DNA of 64,000 bases from Magnetospirillum sp. (GTDB lineage: Bacteria; Pseudomonadota; Alphaproteobacteria; Rhodospirillales; Magnetospirillaceae). The notes beneath the pieces are model-generated. The model searched no databases, was not told where the DNA came from, and saw nothing but the letters and a program-made list of their open reading frames with translations. Position numbers and translations under genes: made by a program. Positions 39,223-48,779 of the stretch are shown one piece after another. The stretch spans positions 310,001-374,000 of the forward strand of contig JANQAI010000008.1 of the NCBI GenBank assembly GCA_024707145.1, in the 5' to 3' direction. How positions within the stretch are numbered: the stretch's first letter is position 1; every line of letters starts with the position of its first letter.

Positions 39223-40677
39223 ATGCTCCCCGCCGCCCGCATGGCCCGGCTGACCGGCGCGACCGCGCTGGCCGCGGCCCTTGCCGCCTGCCAGACCACC
39301 CGCGAACAGGAAGCCCAGGTCAAGCCCGAGGTCGCCAGCGCCTATCTGGCCGACAAGCCGGCCGAGCTGAAGAAGCATTTCATGGTCAGCCTGTCCCAGG
39401 GCAAGCGCAACCAGGTGCTCAACGACATGCGGCTTGGGTTGGCGAGCATGGAACTGGGCAAGACCGCCCTGGCCGAGGAACTGTTCGACGACGCGCTGGG
39501 CAACATCGAGACGGTCTACGCCGACAATCCCGATGCCGCCAAGGCACGCGAGCTGTTCACCAGGGAGCAGGCCAAGGACTTCAAGGGCGAGCCCTACGAG
39601 CGCGCCATGGCCTATTACTACCGCGGGCTGCTGTACCTGCGGGCCGGCGATTACGACAACGCCCGCGCCAGCTTCAAGGGCGGCTTCATCCAGGATTCCT
39701 TCGCCGAGGAAGACCAGAACCGCGCCGATTTCGGCCTGCTGCAATTCCTGCAGGGCTGGGCCTCCCGCTGTCGCGGCAACACGGTGACCGCCGAAGAGGA
39801 TTTCAAGGAATTCGCCGCCATCAACGGCGCCTTCCCCTTGCCCGGCAAGACCGACAGCGTGCTGGTGCTGGCCGAGACCGGCAGCGCCCCGGTCAAGTAC
39901 AGCCAGGCCGATGCCGGCAGTTCCGTCCCCAAGTTCCTGAAGTTCCGCCGGGCCAGCGCCACCGAAACGGCGAGGCTGACCGTGACCGAGCCGGTAGCCC
40001 CGCCGCCCCCGCCCAAGAAGGGCGACAAGGCGGCACCGGCGACGGCGGCCAAGGAAGCCACCCGCACCACGGCGCTGCCCCAGTTGGAGGACGTCTATTT
40101 CCAGGCCTCCACCCGGGGCGGCCGCGAGTTCGACAGCCTGCTGGCCGGCAAGGCCCAGTTCAAGGACGTCACCAACACGGTGGGCAACGTGGCCCTGATC
40201 GGTGCGGCCGCCGCCGCCGGCTACGCCGCCAACACCAACGACAGGAAGCAGCAGCGCGACGCCGCCGCGGCCGCCGGCATCCTGCTGCTGGCGGGCCTGG
40301 TGGCCAAGGGCGTGTCCGAGGCCACCGAGGCCGAGGCCGACATCCGCTACTGGGACAACCTGCCCGACCGCATCCACGCCGCCACCCTGGCGCTGCCCGC
40401 ATCGGTCAACGGCCTGTCGGTGGACTTCCTGGCCTCGGACGGTTCGCTGCTGCGCACCCGCGAGGTGGCGATCACCCGCGCCGGCGCCTGCGGCCTGGCC
40501 TGGGTGCGTGGCGAGAACGCCCTGCCGGCCAATCCGCGCGCGCCCTACAGCGCGCCCAGGGAAACCATGTACGCACCGGTGGTGATCCCGCCGAAGCCCT
40601 CGGAAGGCGGCAGCGCCCTGCCCGGCGACAAGCCGGCGGAATACGCGCCGAAGACCGAGCCCAATTCCAAGTCCTGA
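39223..40677 (+). CDS. COG3014-family lipoprotein
   Basis: A 484-residue lipoprotein (lipobox AAC, C23). The N-terminal half has TPR-like helices (MAYYYRGLLYLRAGDYDNARASFKGG and RADFGLLQFLQGW). A Pro-rich linker at about 255-280 follows, then two short hydrophobic glycine-rich segments (NVALIGAAAAAGYAAN and AGILLLAGLVAKG) and a C-terminal beta region with a VNGLSVDFLASDG strand. The family is found beside LpoB/YcfL genes, and its function is uncharacterised. The gene follows lpoB by 12 bases. Confidence 0.82.
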   Translation: MLPAARMARLTGATALAAALAACQTTREQEAQVKPEVASAYLADKPAELKKHFMVSLSQGKRNQVLNDMRLGLASMELGKTALAEELFDDALGNIETVYADNPDAAKARELFTREQAKDFKGEPYERAMAYYYRGLLYLRAGDYDNARASFKGGFIQDSFAEEDQNRADFGLLQFLQGWASRCRGNTVTAEEDFKEFAAINGAFPLPGKTDSVLVLAETGSAPVKYSQADAGSSVPKFLKFRRASATETARLTVTEPVAPPPPPKKGDKAAPATAAKEATRTTALPQLEDVYFQASTRGGREFDSLLAGKAQFKDVTNTVGNVALIGAAAAAGYAANTNDRKQQRDAAAAAGILLLAGLVAKGVSEATEAEADIRYWDNLPDRIHAATLALPASVNGLSVDFLASDGSLLRTREVAITRAGACGLAWVRGENALPANPRAPYSAPRETMYAPVVIPPKPSEGGSALPGDKPAEYAPKTEPNSKS

Positions 40678-40697
40678 CGCCCAAGGGGAACCAGACC

Positions 40698-41178
40698 ATG
40701 AAGACCGCGTTCGCAGTTCTTGCCGGCTTGGCCGGGATCGCCGCCCTGGCCGGCTGCGCCCAGGTGCAGGAGCCGGCGCCCATCTGCAACATGGCCGGCA
40801 TCGCCGCCCAGCGCCAATTGGTGGCGCTGCCCGCCGCCGCTCCCGGCGAACCGTCGCCGCTGCTGGAAATGCCGTTGAACTCGGTGTCCATTACCGACTT
40901 CACCGTCGTCAACAAGCTGTACGTGCGCCAGGTCAACGCCCAGCGCACCCCCACCGGCACGGTCAAGGTGGTCAGCCAGATCATCAACTGCACCGACTAT
41001 CCGCTCAACGTCGAGGCCCGCACCCAGTTCTACGACCAGGCGCAAGGCCCGTCGGAACCGGTGAGCGCATGGAAACGCCTTAATCTCGCCCCACGGACGT
41101 TGAATACTTACAGCAGAATCTTCCATCGGCACCCGCAACGTGCAGTACTACATGGTGGAAGTGAAGGAGACCCGCTGA
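40698..41178 (+). CDS. YcfL-family (DUF1425) lipoprotein (frameshifted as read)
   Basis: About 159 residues after repair. The signal peptide ends in a lipobox (LAGC, C20). The DUF1425 core has INCTDYPLNVEARTQFYD, SAWKRLNLAPRTLNTYS and the terminal NVQYYMVEVKETR strand. The break is at 41115: an extra A before GAATCTTCC; without it TYSESSIGTRNVQYY follows. In enterics ycfL neighbours lpoB, as here. Function unknown. Its stop overlaps the next start. Confidence 0.85.
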
Positions 41179-42116
41179 TGCGTTTCCGCCGCCTCGCCCT
41201 CGCGGCCGTCGCCGCCGGAACCCTGCTTCCCGCCGCCGCGACGGCCCAGACGGCCGGCGGCGTGCCACCCTACGAGCCGCCCGCGCCGGTGGGTCCGCCG
41301 GTACGCGACGGCGAGATGATGGCCAAGGCCAGGAAGACCGGCGAGGCTGCCGGCGCCTTCGCCGAGCAATCGGCCACCGTCGCCAGCTTCGCCGATTCCT
41401 ATCGCCGCAACGGCAAGCCCCGGCTGGCGCTCTACTGGAACCGGCAACTGTCGGAGGCGCTGTCCGACTGGTATTCCGACGTGCGGGTGGTCAATTCCAG
41501 CCAGACCAACTCCACCATGTCCGGCGAGTTCAACCTGAACCAGTCGAGCAGCAGCCAGAACAGCCTGGAGATCCAGCGCCGCGTCCAGGACCAGCGGCGC
41601 GGCATGACCAGCGAGAGCTTCGAATGGGAATTCCAGGAAGCCTTCCTGGCCCCGTTCCTGGAGGCCGGCGCCACCATCGTCGACCGCGGCGCCATGATGC
41701 GCCTGACCGCCGCCGACCAGCCCACCTCCAGCGAGAAGACCATCGAGGTGAAGGGCCTCCAGGGCAAGGCCGACTACCTGCTGGAAATCCTGGTTTCGCC
41801 CAACTGGAAGTCGTCCACCGGCTACGAACTGCGCACCCGCATCCTGGACGTGAAGACCGGCGCCATCGTCGCCATGGTCAACTCCAAGAACCTGAAGGAA
41901 TGGAACCCGGAAAAGGCGGTGCTGGCCACCGACAAGGGTTTCGTCGATCCGCGCGACGCCGAGGACGAGGACGAGAGCTTCGGCCCCCAGGGCGAAGACA
42001 AGTACCGCGCCACCGCCTCGGGCTTCGAAAGGCGCCGCAAGCCGCCCAAGTTGTCCAAGATCGCCCAGAACCTGGCCTACAACACCATGACCGGCCTGAT
42101 GCGCCAGTGGAAGTGA
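41178..42116 (+). CDS. Secreted protein of unknown function
   Basis: 312 residues with a signal peptide (about 1-24, TLLPAAATAQ). A Pro-rich stretch follows, then a mixed helical/beta domain (RLALYWNRQLSEALSDWYSD; a Ser/Asn/Gln-rich loop around 115-135; ADYLLEILVSPNWKSSTGYELRTRILDVKTG). The end is basic and helical. The pattern of a periplasmic beta domain reading out ligand or subunit strands recalls CsgG/LpoB-like proteins but is not specific. It starts within the ycfL stop codon, so it belongs to the same operon. Confidence 0.7.
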   Translation: MRFRRLALAAVAAGTLLPAAATAQTAGGVPPYEPPAPVGPPVRDGEMMAKARKTGEAAGAFAEQSATVASFADSYRRNGKPRLALYWNRQLSEALSDWYSDVRVVNSSQTNSTMSGEFNLNQSSSSQNSLEIQRRVQDQRRGMTSESFEWEFQEAFLAPFLEAGATIVDRGAMMRLTAADQPTSSEKTIEVKGLQGKADYLLEILVSPNWKSSTGYELRTRILDVKTGAIVAMVNSKNLKEWNPEKAVLATDKGFVDPRDAEDEDESFGPQGEDKYRATASGFERRRKPPKLSKIAQNLAYNTMTGLMRQWK

Positions 42117-42130
42117 TGACGCCCCTTTTC

Positions 42131-42228
42131 CGTCATGCTCGGGCTTGACCCGGGCATCCACGCGGAAGCCGCCGGGCAAAGTGTTCGCCACAAGCACGTG
42201 GATGGCTGGGTCGAGCCCGGCCATGACG
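42131..42228. repeat. Dispersed palindromic repeat, copy 2
   Basis: CGTCATGCTCGGGCTTGACC at one end and GGTCGAGCCCGGCCATGACG at the other, with CATCCACGCG and CACGTGGATG inside. Same family as 26136 and 52766. Confidence 0.75.
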
Positions 42229-42251
42229 CACGAGGTGGAAGGATGACAATA

Positions 42252-42545
42252 ATGAAGACGTTTCTCCCGCTCCTGCTCGCCCTGCCGCTGGCCCTGGCCG
42301 CCTGTGCCGACGAGCGCCTGACCCCGGCGCCCGGCGAGCATCCCGGCTGGCCCCAGCCCAGCCCGCCGCGCCCGTCCTACGCGCCGCTGCCCTTCACCGA
42401 CAATTACGCGCCCCATTCGGGCTCGACGATCGCCAGCCCGCCGGCCAATCCCGACGGCTCCATCCCCTATGCCGTGCGCGGCCAGGCCACCACGCCGGCA
42501 GTACCGCAGCCCGCCCCGGCGGAATCGCAGCCCACCGCGCAGTAA
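42252..42545 (+). CDS. Small proline-rich lipoprotein
   Basis: 97 residues with a signal peptide and lipobox LAAC (C18). The mature part is Pro/Ala-rich and probably extended (PSPPRPSYAPLPFTDNYAPH). GGAAGG lies before the ATG; 42243 is another in-frame ATG. No family recognised. It may belong to the envelope lipoprotein cluster but is separated from it by the palindromic repeat. Confidence 0.65.
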   Translation: MKTFLPLLLALPLALAACADERLTPAPGEHPGWPQPSPPRPSYAPLPFTDNYAPHSGSTIASPPANPDGSIPYAVRGQATTPAVPQPAPAESQPTAQ

Positions 42546-42556
42546 CGCCGTCATTC

Positions 42557-42586
42557 CCCTCTCCCGCTCGGCGGGAGAGGGTTTTC
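42557..42586 (+). terminator. Rho-independent terminator
   Basis: An 11-pair stem CCCTCTCCCGC with its complement, loop TCG, then TTTT. It closes the lipoprotein region before argC. Confidence 0.88.
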
Positions 42587-42645
42587 ATCCATATCCGCCC
42601 CTGCTATCGTCCGCTTCCCTTCAGTGCGTGAGGTAGGAGCAGACG

Positions 42646-43686
42646 ATGTCCGAGGTGCGTGTCGCCATTCTGGGAGCCAGCGGCTATACCGGCGCCGAAC
42701 TGGTGCGCCTGCTGGCGGGCCATCCCGAGTTCCGCATCACCGTGATGACCGGCGACCGCAAGGCGGGCCAGCCGCTGGCTTCGGTGTTCCCGCACCTGGG
42801 CAAGCTCAAGCTGCCCGACCTGGTGGCCATCGGCGACGTGGATTTCGGCGCCGTGGACGCGGTGTTCTGCTGCCTGCCCCACGGCACCACGCAGGAGGTC
42901 ATCGCCGGCCTGCCCGAGCACGTCACCGTGGTGGACCTGTCGGCGGATTTCCGGCTGACCAGCCTGGATGCCTACGCCACCTGGTACGGCCACCCCCACA
43001 AGGCCCCCGAGTTGCAGAAGAAGGCGGTCTACGGCCTGACCGAACTGAAGCGCGACGCCATCCGTTCCGCCCAACTGGTGGCCAATCCCGGCTGCTACCC
43101 GACCTCGGTGCAGCTGCCGCTGGTGCCGCTGATCAAGGCCGGGCTGATCCAGGTGGACGACATCATCATCGATGCCAAGTCGGGCACCTCGGGTGCCGGC
43201 CGGTCGGCCAAGGAAGCCAACCTCTATTGCGAGGTGACCGAGGGCATCCATCCCTACGGCGTCGCCAGCCACCGCCACGCCCCCGAGATCGAGCAGGAGC
43301 TGGGCGAGGCCGCCGGCAAGCCGGTGCTGGTGGCCTTCACCCCCCACCTGATGCCCATGAGCCGGGGCATGCTGTCCACCATCTACGTGAAGCTGGCCAA
43401 GGGCGCCAAGGCGGCCGACCTGCGGGCCGAGCTGTCCAGGGTCTATGCCAGCGAACCCTTCGTCGGCGTGCTGCCCGAGGGCGCCGTGCCGGCCACCCGC
43501 CACGTGCGCGGTTCCAACTTCTGCCTGATCAACGCCTTCGACGACCGCCTGCCCGGCCGGGCCATCATCACCTCGGTGATCGACAACCTGGTCAAGGGCG
43601 CCTCGGGCCAGGCGCTGCAGAACCTGAACCTGATGTTCGGCCTGCCCGAAACCACCAATCTCGAACAGCAGCCGCTGTTCCCGTAA
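42646..43686 (+). CDS. argC: N-acetyl-gamma-glutamyl-phosphate reductase ArgC
   Basis: A 346-residue NADPH-dependent enzyme of arginine synthesis. The Rossmann motif GASGYTGAE is at 10-18, the nucleophile C150 is in NPGCYPTS, and SKEANLYCEVTEGIHPYG follows. This is the longer, type 1 ArgC. AGGAG lies nine bases ahead of the ATG. The gamma-carbonic anhydrase gene follows by nine bases. Confidence 0.97.
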   Translation: MSEVRVAILGASGYTGAELVRLLAGHPEFRITVMTGDRKAGQPLASVFPHLGKLKLPDLVAIGDVDFGAVDAVFCCLPHGTTQEVIAGLPEHVTVVDLSADFRLTSLDAYATWYGHPHKAPELQKKAVYGLTELKRDAIRSAQLVANPGCYPTSVQLPLVPLIKAGLIQVDDIIIDAKSGTSGAGRSAKEANLYCEVTEGIHPYGVASHRHAPEIEQELGEAAGKPVLVAFTPHLMPMSRGMLSTIYVKLAKGAKAADLRAELSRVYASEPFVGVLPEGAVPATRHVRGSNFCLINAFDDRLPGRAIITSVIDNLVKGASGQALQNLNLMFGLPETTNLEQQPLFP

Positions 43687-43695
43687 GGAGGTCCC

Positions 43696-44220
43696 ATGCC
43701 CGGCCTGATCCTGCCCTACCAGGGCAAGCTTCCGACCATCGACCCCGAGTGCTTCGTCGCCCCCAACGCCACCGTGATCGGCGACGTGGTCATCGGCAAG
43801 AGCACCAACGTGTGGTTCAACGTGGTGATCCGCGGCGACGTGCACGAGATCCGCATCGGCGAGCGCACCAACATCCAGGACGGCACCATCGTCCACGTGA
43901 CCTCGGGCAAGTTCGGCACCTATATCGGCTCGGACATCACCATCGGGCACGGCGCCATCCTGCACGCCTGCACGCTGGAGGACGGCTGCTTCATCGGCAT
44001 GGGCGCCACCCTGCTGGACGGCGTGGTGGTGGAATCGGGCGCCATGGTGGCCGCCGGCGCGGTGGTGACGCCGGGCAAGCGCGTCCGGAAGGGCGAGCTG
44101 TGGGCCGGAAACCCGGCCAAGATGATGCGCGAGCTGAAGCCCGAGGACGTCGCCTTCTTCCCGCGTTCAGCCGAGAATTACGTCAAGCTGGCCGACCAGT
44201 ACCGCGCCGAGATCGGGTAA
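43696..44220 (+). CDS. Gamma-carbonic anhydrase family protein
   Basis: A 174-residue left-handed beta-helix protein. Hexapeptide repeats run from NATVIGDVVIGKSTNVWFN through GSDITIGHGAILHACTLEDG. Metal-site residues appear as the histidines in VHVTSGK and GHGAILHAC; the typical RGDVHEIRIGERTNIQDG stretch is present. YrdA/CaiE-like proteins trimerise and bind zinc or iron, with carbonic anhydrase activity in only some members. Nine bases after argC, so likely co-transcribed. Confidence 0.93.
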   Translation: MPGLILPYQGKLPTIDPECFVAPNATVIGDVVIGKSTNVWFNVVIRGDVHEIRIGERTNIQDGTIVHVTSGKFGTYIGSDITIGHGAILHACTLEDGCFIGMGATLLDGVVVESGAMVAAGAVVTPGKRVRKGELWAGNPAKMMRELKPEDVAFFPRSAENYVKLADQYRAEIG

Positions 44221-44230
44221 GGCCACCGCC

Positions 44231-45905
44231 ATGGCCGGCAAGCGCTCGCGTTCGGGACTGTTGTCGCGCCTGGCGGCGCCGCTGGCCAAGGCGGCGCGCC
44301 GGGTCGTGCGCGGTTCCACCGAACGCGACGACGAGGTTCGGCGCCTGATGGAGATGGCGTTGGCCGAGGCCGGCAACGCCCCGGCCCGGCTGACCGACGA
44401 CACCTTCCGCCTGTTCACCGAACATCTGGCCAGGGAAGAGGCCGGCGACTTCCAGGTCAAGCTGCACATCGTCTCGCTGGTGGAGTTCCGCGAGGCGGTG
44501 GGCGACAAGTGGTACAAGGTCGCCGACAAGGTGATGATGATCGCCGAGGGGGTCATCAACCTGCACCTCGGCGCCGGCAACCTGTTTGGCCGCCAGGGCA
44601 GCGACTTCTTTGTGCTGATCTTCCGCACCTGCGACAACGCCGAGGCCCGGCGCCGCGCCGTCGCTATCGCCCAGGAGCCTGGGCACCCGCCTGGTGGGCG
44701 ACCAGTTCATCGGCGCCGAGCGCCCGCTGGCCCTTGCCGCCGAACTGGACATTGGCGATGGGCTGAACGAGGACGGCTCGCTGAACCTGGAGGCGGTGCA
44801 TGCGGCGGTGACGCAGATCCGCTCCATGATCGCCGGCCAGCCGGGGGGCGAGGCCGCCATGCCGCCCGCCTGGATGCGCGGCGGCCCGGCCCCCGAGGAA
44901 CCCCAGGGACCGCGCCGCCACCTGATGCCCGGCGCTCCCGCCCCCAGGGCGGAACAGCCGGACGACCGCCCGCCCATCTCGTATGTCCCCGAATCGGCGC
45001 CCAAGGCGCCGCCGCCGGATCCCGGCTGGAAGAAGCTCAAGGTGGAGCGGCCGGTGCAGGCCAAGGATCCCACCTGGATCATTCTGGATGTGGGCCAGGA
45101 CAAGGCCCTGGCCGCCAACCTGGAGCCGGCCCCCGATCTGGGCGCCGAACCGCTGCCGCCCGATGCCCGCCTGTCCCTGATCTGGCGCCCCTGCTGGGTG
45201 GCGGCGGGCGAAGTCATCGGCGCCTACGAGGCGCGCATCCAGCGCTTCGACGGCAAGGACAAGCCGCCGCTGGAGGGCGTCAACGCCTACCCCCGCGAGG
45301 ACGAGCTGGCCGCCAACGTGCTGGACCGTTTCCGCATCGCCAACGCCATCAGGGACTTCCGCGCGTCGGAAAGCGCCGGCAACAACTCCACCGTGGTGGT
45401 GCCGGTGCATTGGCTGACGCTGACGGCGGAAAACCGCATGGATTTCCTGGCCCCCTTCGCCGACATCACCCCGCAATCGCGCGATAACCGCATCGTCATC
45501 GAGTTGTTCGGCGTGCCCTCGGACGTCAAACCCATGATTCTGGGCGCCGCCATCGCCAAGGCCAAGGAATTGTGCCGCGAGGTGACGTTGCGCACGCGCC
45601 TGGCAGATCCAGGCACCAAGATCGCCTGGGATTGCGGCGCCAGCATGATCGGCGTGGACCTAGCCGAACTGGCTGGTGCCGAGCGCACCGGCGACGACAA
45701 GCTGCTGGCCGCCCTGCGCGGCTTCCAGGCCCAGGCGGCCAAGGCCCGCCTGGGCGCCTATCTGTGGGGCGTGCGGCGGCGCAAGGTCATCGTCGGCGCC
45801 GTCCAGGGCGGCTTCGCCATGGTCAATGGCCCCGCGCTGATGAAGGATATTCCCAGGCCGGCCAAGGTTCTGCCGGCCCCCAAATCCCGTTTCATCGCCG
45901 GTTGA
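44231..45905 (+). CDS. Degenerate GGDEF-EAL-like protein (frameshifted as read)
   Basis: About 557 residues after repair. The N-terminal third has a GGDEF-like helix-strand pattern, with LFGRQGSDFFVLIF at the place of the GG(D/E)EF loop, so cyclase activity is improbable. A Pro/Arg-rich linker follows (about 215-285). The C-terminal half resembles an EAL barrel: LSLIWRPCWVAAGEVIGAYEARIQRF in place of the QPI-EAL-LRW strand, then VLDRFRIANAIRDF and VIELFGVP. The catalytic E and metal ligands are not evident. The break near 44683 is GAGCCTG for GAGCTG. A c-di-GMP receptor or scaffold role is possible. It starts 10 bases after the carbonic anhydrase gene. Confidence 0.62.
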
Positions 45906-45913
45906 GGCCATCC

Positions 45914-47326
45914 ATGCGCGGCGCTCCCCTGCTGCAGACCTTGCGCGCCGACCTGGCCTCGCTGGCCTTGCTGGCCGTCATGGTGTTTTCCATCCTGCGC
46001 GCGGTGTGGGCGTGGCCGCCAGCCGGGCCGGCCGCGGCGGCGGCGCTGGGCCTCTACCTGTTGCTGGAAGGCTGGGCCGCCCAACGCGGCGGCCGCAAGA
46101 TCATGGTCATGGCGCTGGCCGCTGCGGGGGCTGCCTTCGTCCTCCTGCCCAATCCCGAGTCCCTGATGCTGGACGCCGGGGTCCAGGCGGCGGCGCTGAT
46201 CGGCCTGTTCACCGCGCTCGGCTTCCTGCGCGAAGCCGCCGGTACCTCGCCGCTGATCCAGCGCTGCGGCGAGCTGATGGTGCGCCAGCCGCCCGGCCGC
46301 CGTTACCTGGCGCTGGCGCTGGGCAGCCATCTGATCGGCCTGGTGCTGAATTTCGGCGTACTGCCGCTGGTGGGCGCCATGGTGGTCAAAGGCAACACCG
46401 CCGAGGCCGCGGGGGGCGACCAGCGCATCGTCGCCATCCGCATGCAGCGCATGATGACCGCCATCATCCGCGGCTTCGCCACCATGACGGTGTGGTCGCC
46501 GCTGTCGGTCTCGTTCACGGTCATGCAGGGCGCGGTACCCAGCCTGTCGTGGTGGCCGCTGCTGGGCGTGCAGTTGGTGCTGACCGCGCTGCTGATGGCC
46601 CTGGGCTGGCTGCTGGACCGCCGCGCCTTCCCGCCGGTGAAGGCGCCCGCGGGAGAAGCCGAGGCGGCCGGCTGGCGACCGATCGGCCAGTTGGCCGCGC
46701 TGGTGGCGGCGGTGGTGGTCACCTCGGTGGCGCTGGCCGAAGTGCTGGGCGTGCGGCTGGTGGTGGGCGCCATGCTGGTGGTGCCGCCCGCCGCCATCCT
46801 GTGGCTGGTGGCCCAGCACCGGGGGGTGCTGCCGGCCCTGGCCCATCTCGGCCGCCAGTTGACCGTGTCCATGCCGGGCTTCCGCGAGGAGGTCACCATG
46901 CTGGGCGGCGCCATGTTCCTGGGCGTGGTGCTGGTGGCCTTCATCCCCGCCAGCGAGACGGCGCGGCTGGTCAACCTGATCCCCCTGCCGCCGGTGGTGG
47001 TGCTGGTGCTGGCGGCGTGGTCGGTGATGGTGCTGTCGCAACTGGGCATCTCGCAGATCGTCACCGTCACCGTGCTGGGCGGGGCGCTGGCCTCGCTGGC
47101 CAGCCATGGACTGCCGCCCCTGGCCGTGGCCAGCGGCCTGATGGGGGCGTGGGCGCTGTCGGCCTGCTCCACCCCGGTGGGCGCGGCGGTGCTGTCCATC
47201 GCCCGGCTGGCGGGCGTTCCCATGCGCACCGTCGCCCGCGAATGGAACGGCCGCTACGTGAACCTGGGGGCCCTGTTGCTGGCCCTCTGGCTGGTTGCCC
47301 TGTGGCTGCTGGTGGACGCGGCCTAA
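45914..47326 (+). CDS. Polytopic membrane transporter-like protein
   Basis: 470 residues with roughly 11-12 membrane segments. Two halves each have a hydrophobic run followed by a short conserved-looking loop: VLNFGVLPLVGAMVVKGN in the first, and LMGAWALSACSTPVGAAVLSIARL in the second. The latter resembles the re-entrant loops of the ion-transporter (CitM/ArsB) superfamily. I cannot name a family or substrate. It follows the GGDEF-EAL-like gene by eight bases. Confidence 0.7.
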   Translation: MRGAPLLQTLRADLASLALLAVMVFSILRAVWAWPPAGPAAAAALGLYLLLEGWAAQRGGRKIMVMALAAAGAAFVLLPNPESLMLDAGVQAAALIGLFTALGFLREAAGTSPLIQRCGELMVRQPPGRRYLALALGSHLIGLVLNFGVLPLVGAMVVKGNTAEAAGGDQRIVAIRMQRMMTAIIRGFATMTVWSPLSVSFTVMQGAVPSLSWWPLLGVQLVLTALLMALGWLLDRRAFPPVKAPAGEAEAAGWRPIGQLAALVAAVVVTSVALAEVLGVRLVVGAMLVVPPAAILWLVAQHRGVLPALAHLGRQLTVSMPGFREEVTMLGGAMFLGVVLVAFIPASETARLVNLIPLPPVVVLVLAAWSVMVLSQLGISQIVTVTVLGGALASLASHGLPPLAVASGLMGAWALSACSTPVGAAVLSIARLAGVPMRTVAREWNGRYVNLGALLLALWLVALWLLVDAA

Positions 47327-47377
47327 CCATTAGTATAAAATTCTTGTTCAGAAAATGAATAAGTCCAGGAGGCGGGG

Positions 47378-47566
47378 ATGGGGGCCCCTAAGTCCACGAA
47401 AGCGGTGCATACCCGCGTCTCCACCGCGCTGGAGCGGCTGGAGCAGTTGATGGGGAACGCCCCGGCGCCCGAGCCGGAGCATGTCACCCCGGAAACGGTC
47501 GAGGAATCCGTCCGCCGGCTGAAGGGCAATTTGCCGGCAGGCCCGCATAAGCCGCAGGGCGACTGA
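47378..47566 (+). CDS. Small soluble protein of unknown function
   Basis: 62 residues, helical with charged ends: VHTRVSTALERLEQLMGN and a Pro-rich tail. GGAGG lies before the ATG. A 51-bp AT-rich gap upstream (TATAAAATT at about 47334) may hold a promoter. No family recognised. Confidence 0.55.
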   Translation: MGAPKSTKAVHTRVSTALERLEQLMGNAPAPEPEHVTPETVEESVRRLKGNLPAGPHKPQGD

Positions 47567-47620
47567 ACCTCCCCCAAACGCTCCCCGCCGCGGCGGACGC
47601 CGCCTTCCCATGTGTAGGGG

Positions 47621-48727
47621 ATGCAGCCATCGCCGCCCGAGCCGTCCCCGCCGACGCCTGCCGTCCCCCCACCCCCACCCTGGGGTCGTGCCCCGGCGCT
47701 GACCGGACTGCTGGTCCTGGCCGTCTGCTACACCCTGTATTTCGCCGCCGAGATCGTGCTGCCCCTGCTGGTGGCGCTGCTGCTGTCGGTCGTGCTGGCC
47801 CCGATGGTGCGCTGGCTGCGCCGTCGCCACCTGCCGCGCGCCCTTGCCGCCCTGCTGGTGACGGGCGCGCTGGTGGGTGGCGTAGGCTGGGGCGTCGAGA
47901 TGCTGGCCGCGCCCGCCGCCGACTGGCTGCACCGCGCGCCCCAGAGCCTGCGCGCGCTGGAAGCCAAGCTGCGCCCGGTCAAGGAGCCGGTGGAGCAGGT
48001 CCAGCGGGCCACCGAACAGATGGAACGCCTGGCCACCGGCGGCAGCGGCGAGCCCCGTGTCGCCGTGCGGACATCGGAATTCGGCGCGCTCGCGGTGGTC
48101 AGCGCCGGCGTGCTGATGGCCCAGGCCGTGGTCATCGTCGTGCTGTTGTTCTTCCTGCTCTCCTCGGGCGACCGCCTTATGCATCAACTGGTCCGCGTGC
48201 CGCGCGATCCCCATCGGCGGCGGCGGCTGGTGGCGGTGGCCCGCCGCATCCGTCAGGACGTGACCGCTTATCTGGGCACCGTCACCCTGATCAACGCGGG
48301 CATGGGCGTGGCCGCCGCCCTGGCCCTGTGGGCGCTGGACATGCCCAATCCCGCCCTGTGGGGAGCCTTGACGGCGGTGCTGAACTACATCCCCTATGCC
48401 GGCGCCATCACCACCATGGCGGTGGTGGGTCTGGTGGGAGTGCTGAGCTTCGACGAGTTGTGGCGGGGACTATTGCCATCGGCGGTCATCCTCGCCCTGC
48501 ACCTGCTGGAATCCGACATGCTGACCCCGCTGATGGTGGGACGGCGGTTGACCCTGCCGCCCCTGATGGTCTTCCTGGCCCTGACGGTGTGGACCTGGAT
48601 GTGGGGCATAGCCGGCGCCATCTTGGCGGTACCCATGCTGGTCATCCTGAGGGTGGCGACCGATCACGTGGACGCCCTGCGGCCGTTGGCCCCCTTCCTG
48701 GGAGGCAGCGGCCGTCGGAAGGTTTGA
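47621..48727 (+). CDS. AI-2E family transporter (PerM/TqsA-like)
   Basis: A 368-residue membrane protein. A Pro-rich start of 20 residues is followed by the family pattern: paired N-terminal segments with VLPLLVALLLSVVLAPMVRWL, a cytoplasmic helical stretch, VVIVVLLFFLLSSGDRLMHQL, then NPALWGALTAVLNYIPYAG and SDMLTPLMVGRRLTLPPLMVF. Family members export autoinducer-2 or act as Na+/H+ antiporters; the substrate here is unknown. Confidence 0.93.
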   Translation: MQPSPPEPSPPTPAVPPPPPWGRAPALTGLLVLAVCYTLYFAAEIVLPLLVALLLSVVLAPMVRWLRRRHLPRALAALLVTGALVGGVGWGVEMLAAPAADWLHRAPQSLRALEAKLRPVKEPVEQVQRATEQMERLATGGSGEPRVAVRTSEFGALAVVSAGVLMAQAVVIVVLLFFLLSSGDRLMHQLVRVPRDPHRRRRLVAVARRIRQDVTAYLGTVTLINAGMGVAAALALWALDMPNPALWGALTAVLNYIPYAGAITTMAVVGLVGVLSFDELWRGLLPSAVILALHLLESDMLTPLMVGRRLTLPPLMVFLALTVWTWMWGIAGAILAVPMLVILRVATDHVDALRPLAPFLGGSGRRKV

Positions 48728-48779
48728 TGCGGCGCCGGTTGGCCGATACACTCGCGCCCATCCTAGGAGAGCCGAAACC

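Noticed and set aside
37816-40377. 853-codon minus-strand frame over the lipoprotein cluster
   Set aside because: Gly/His/Gln-rich composition typical of antisense reading; plus-strand genes have lipoboxes and family motifs.
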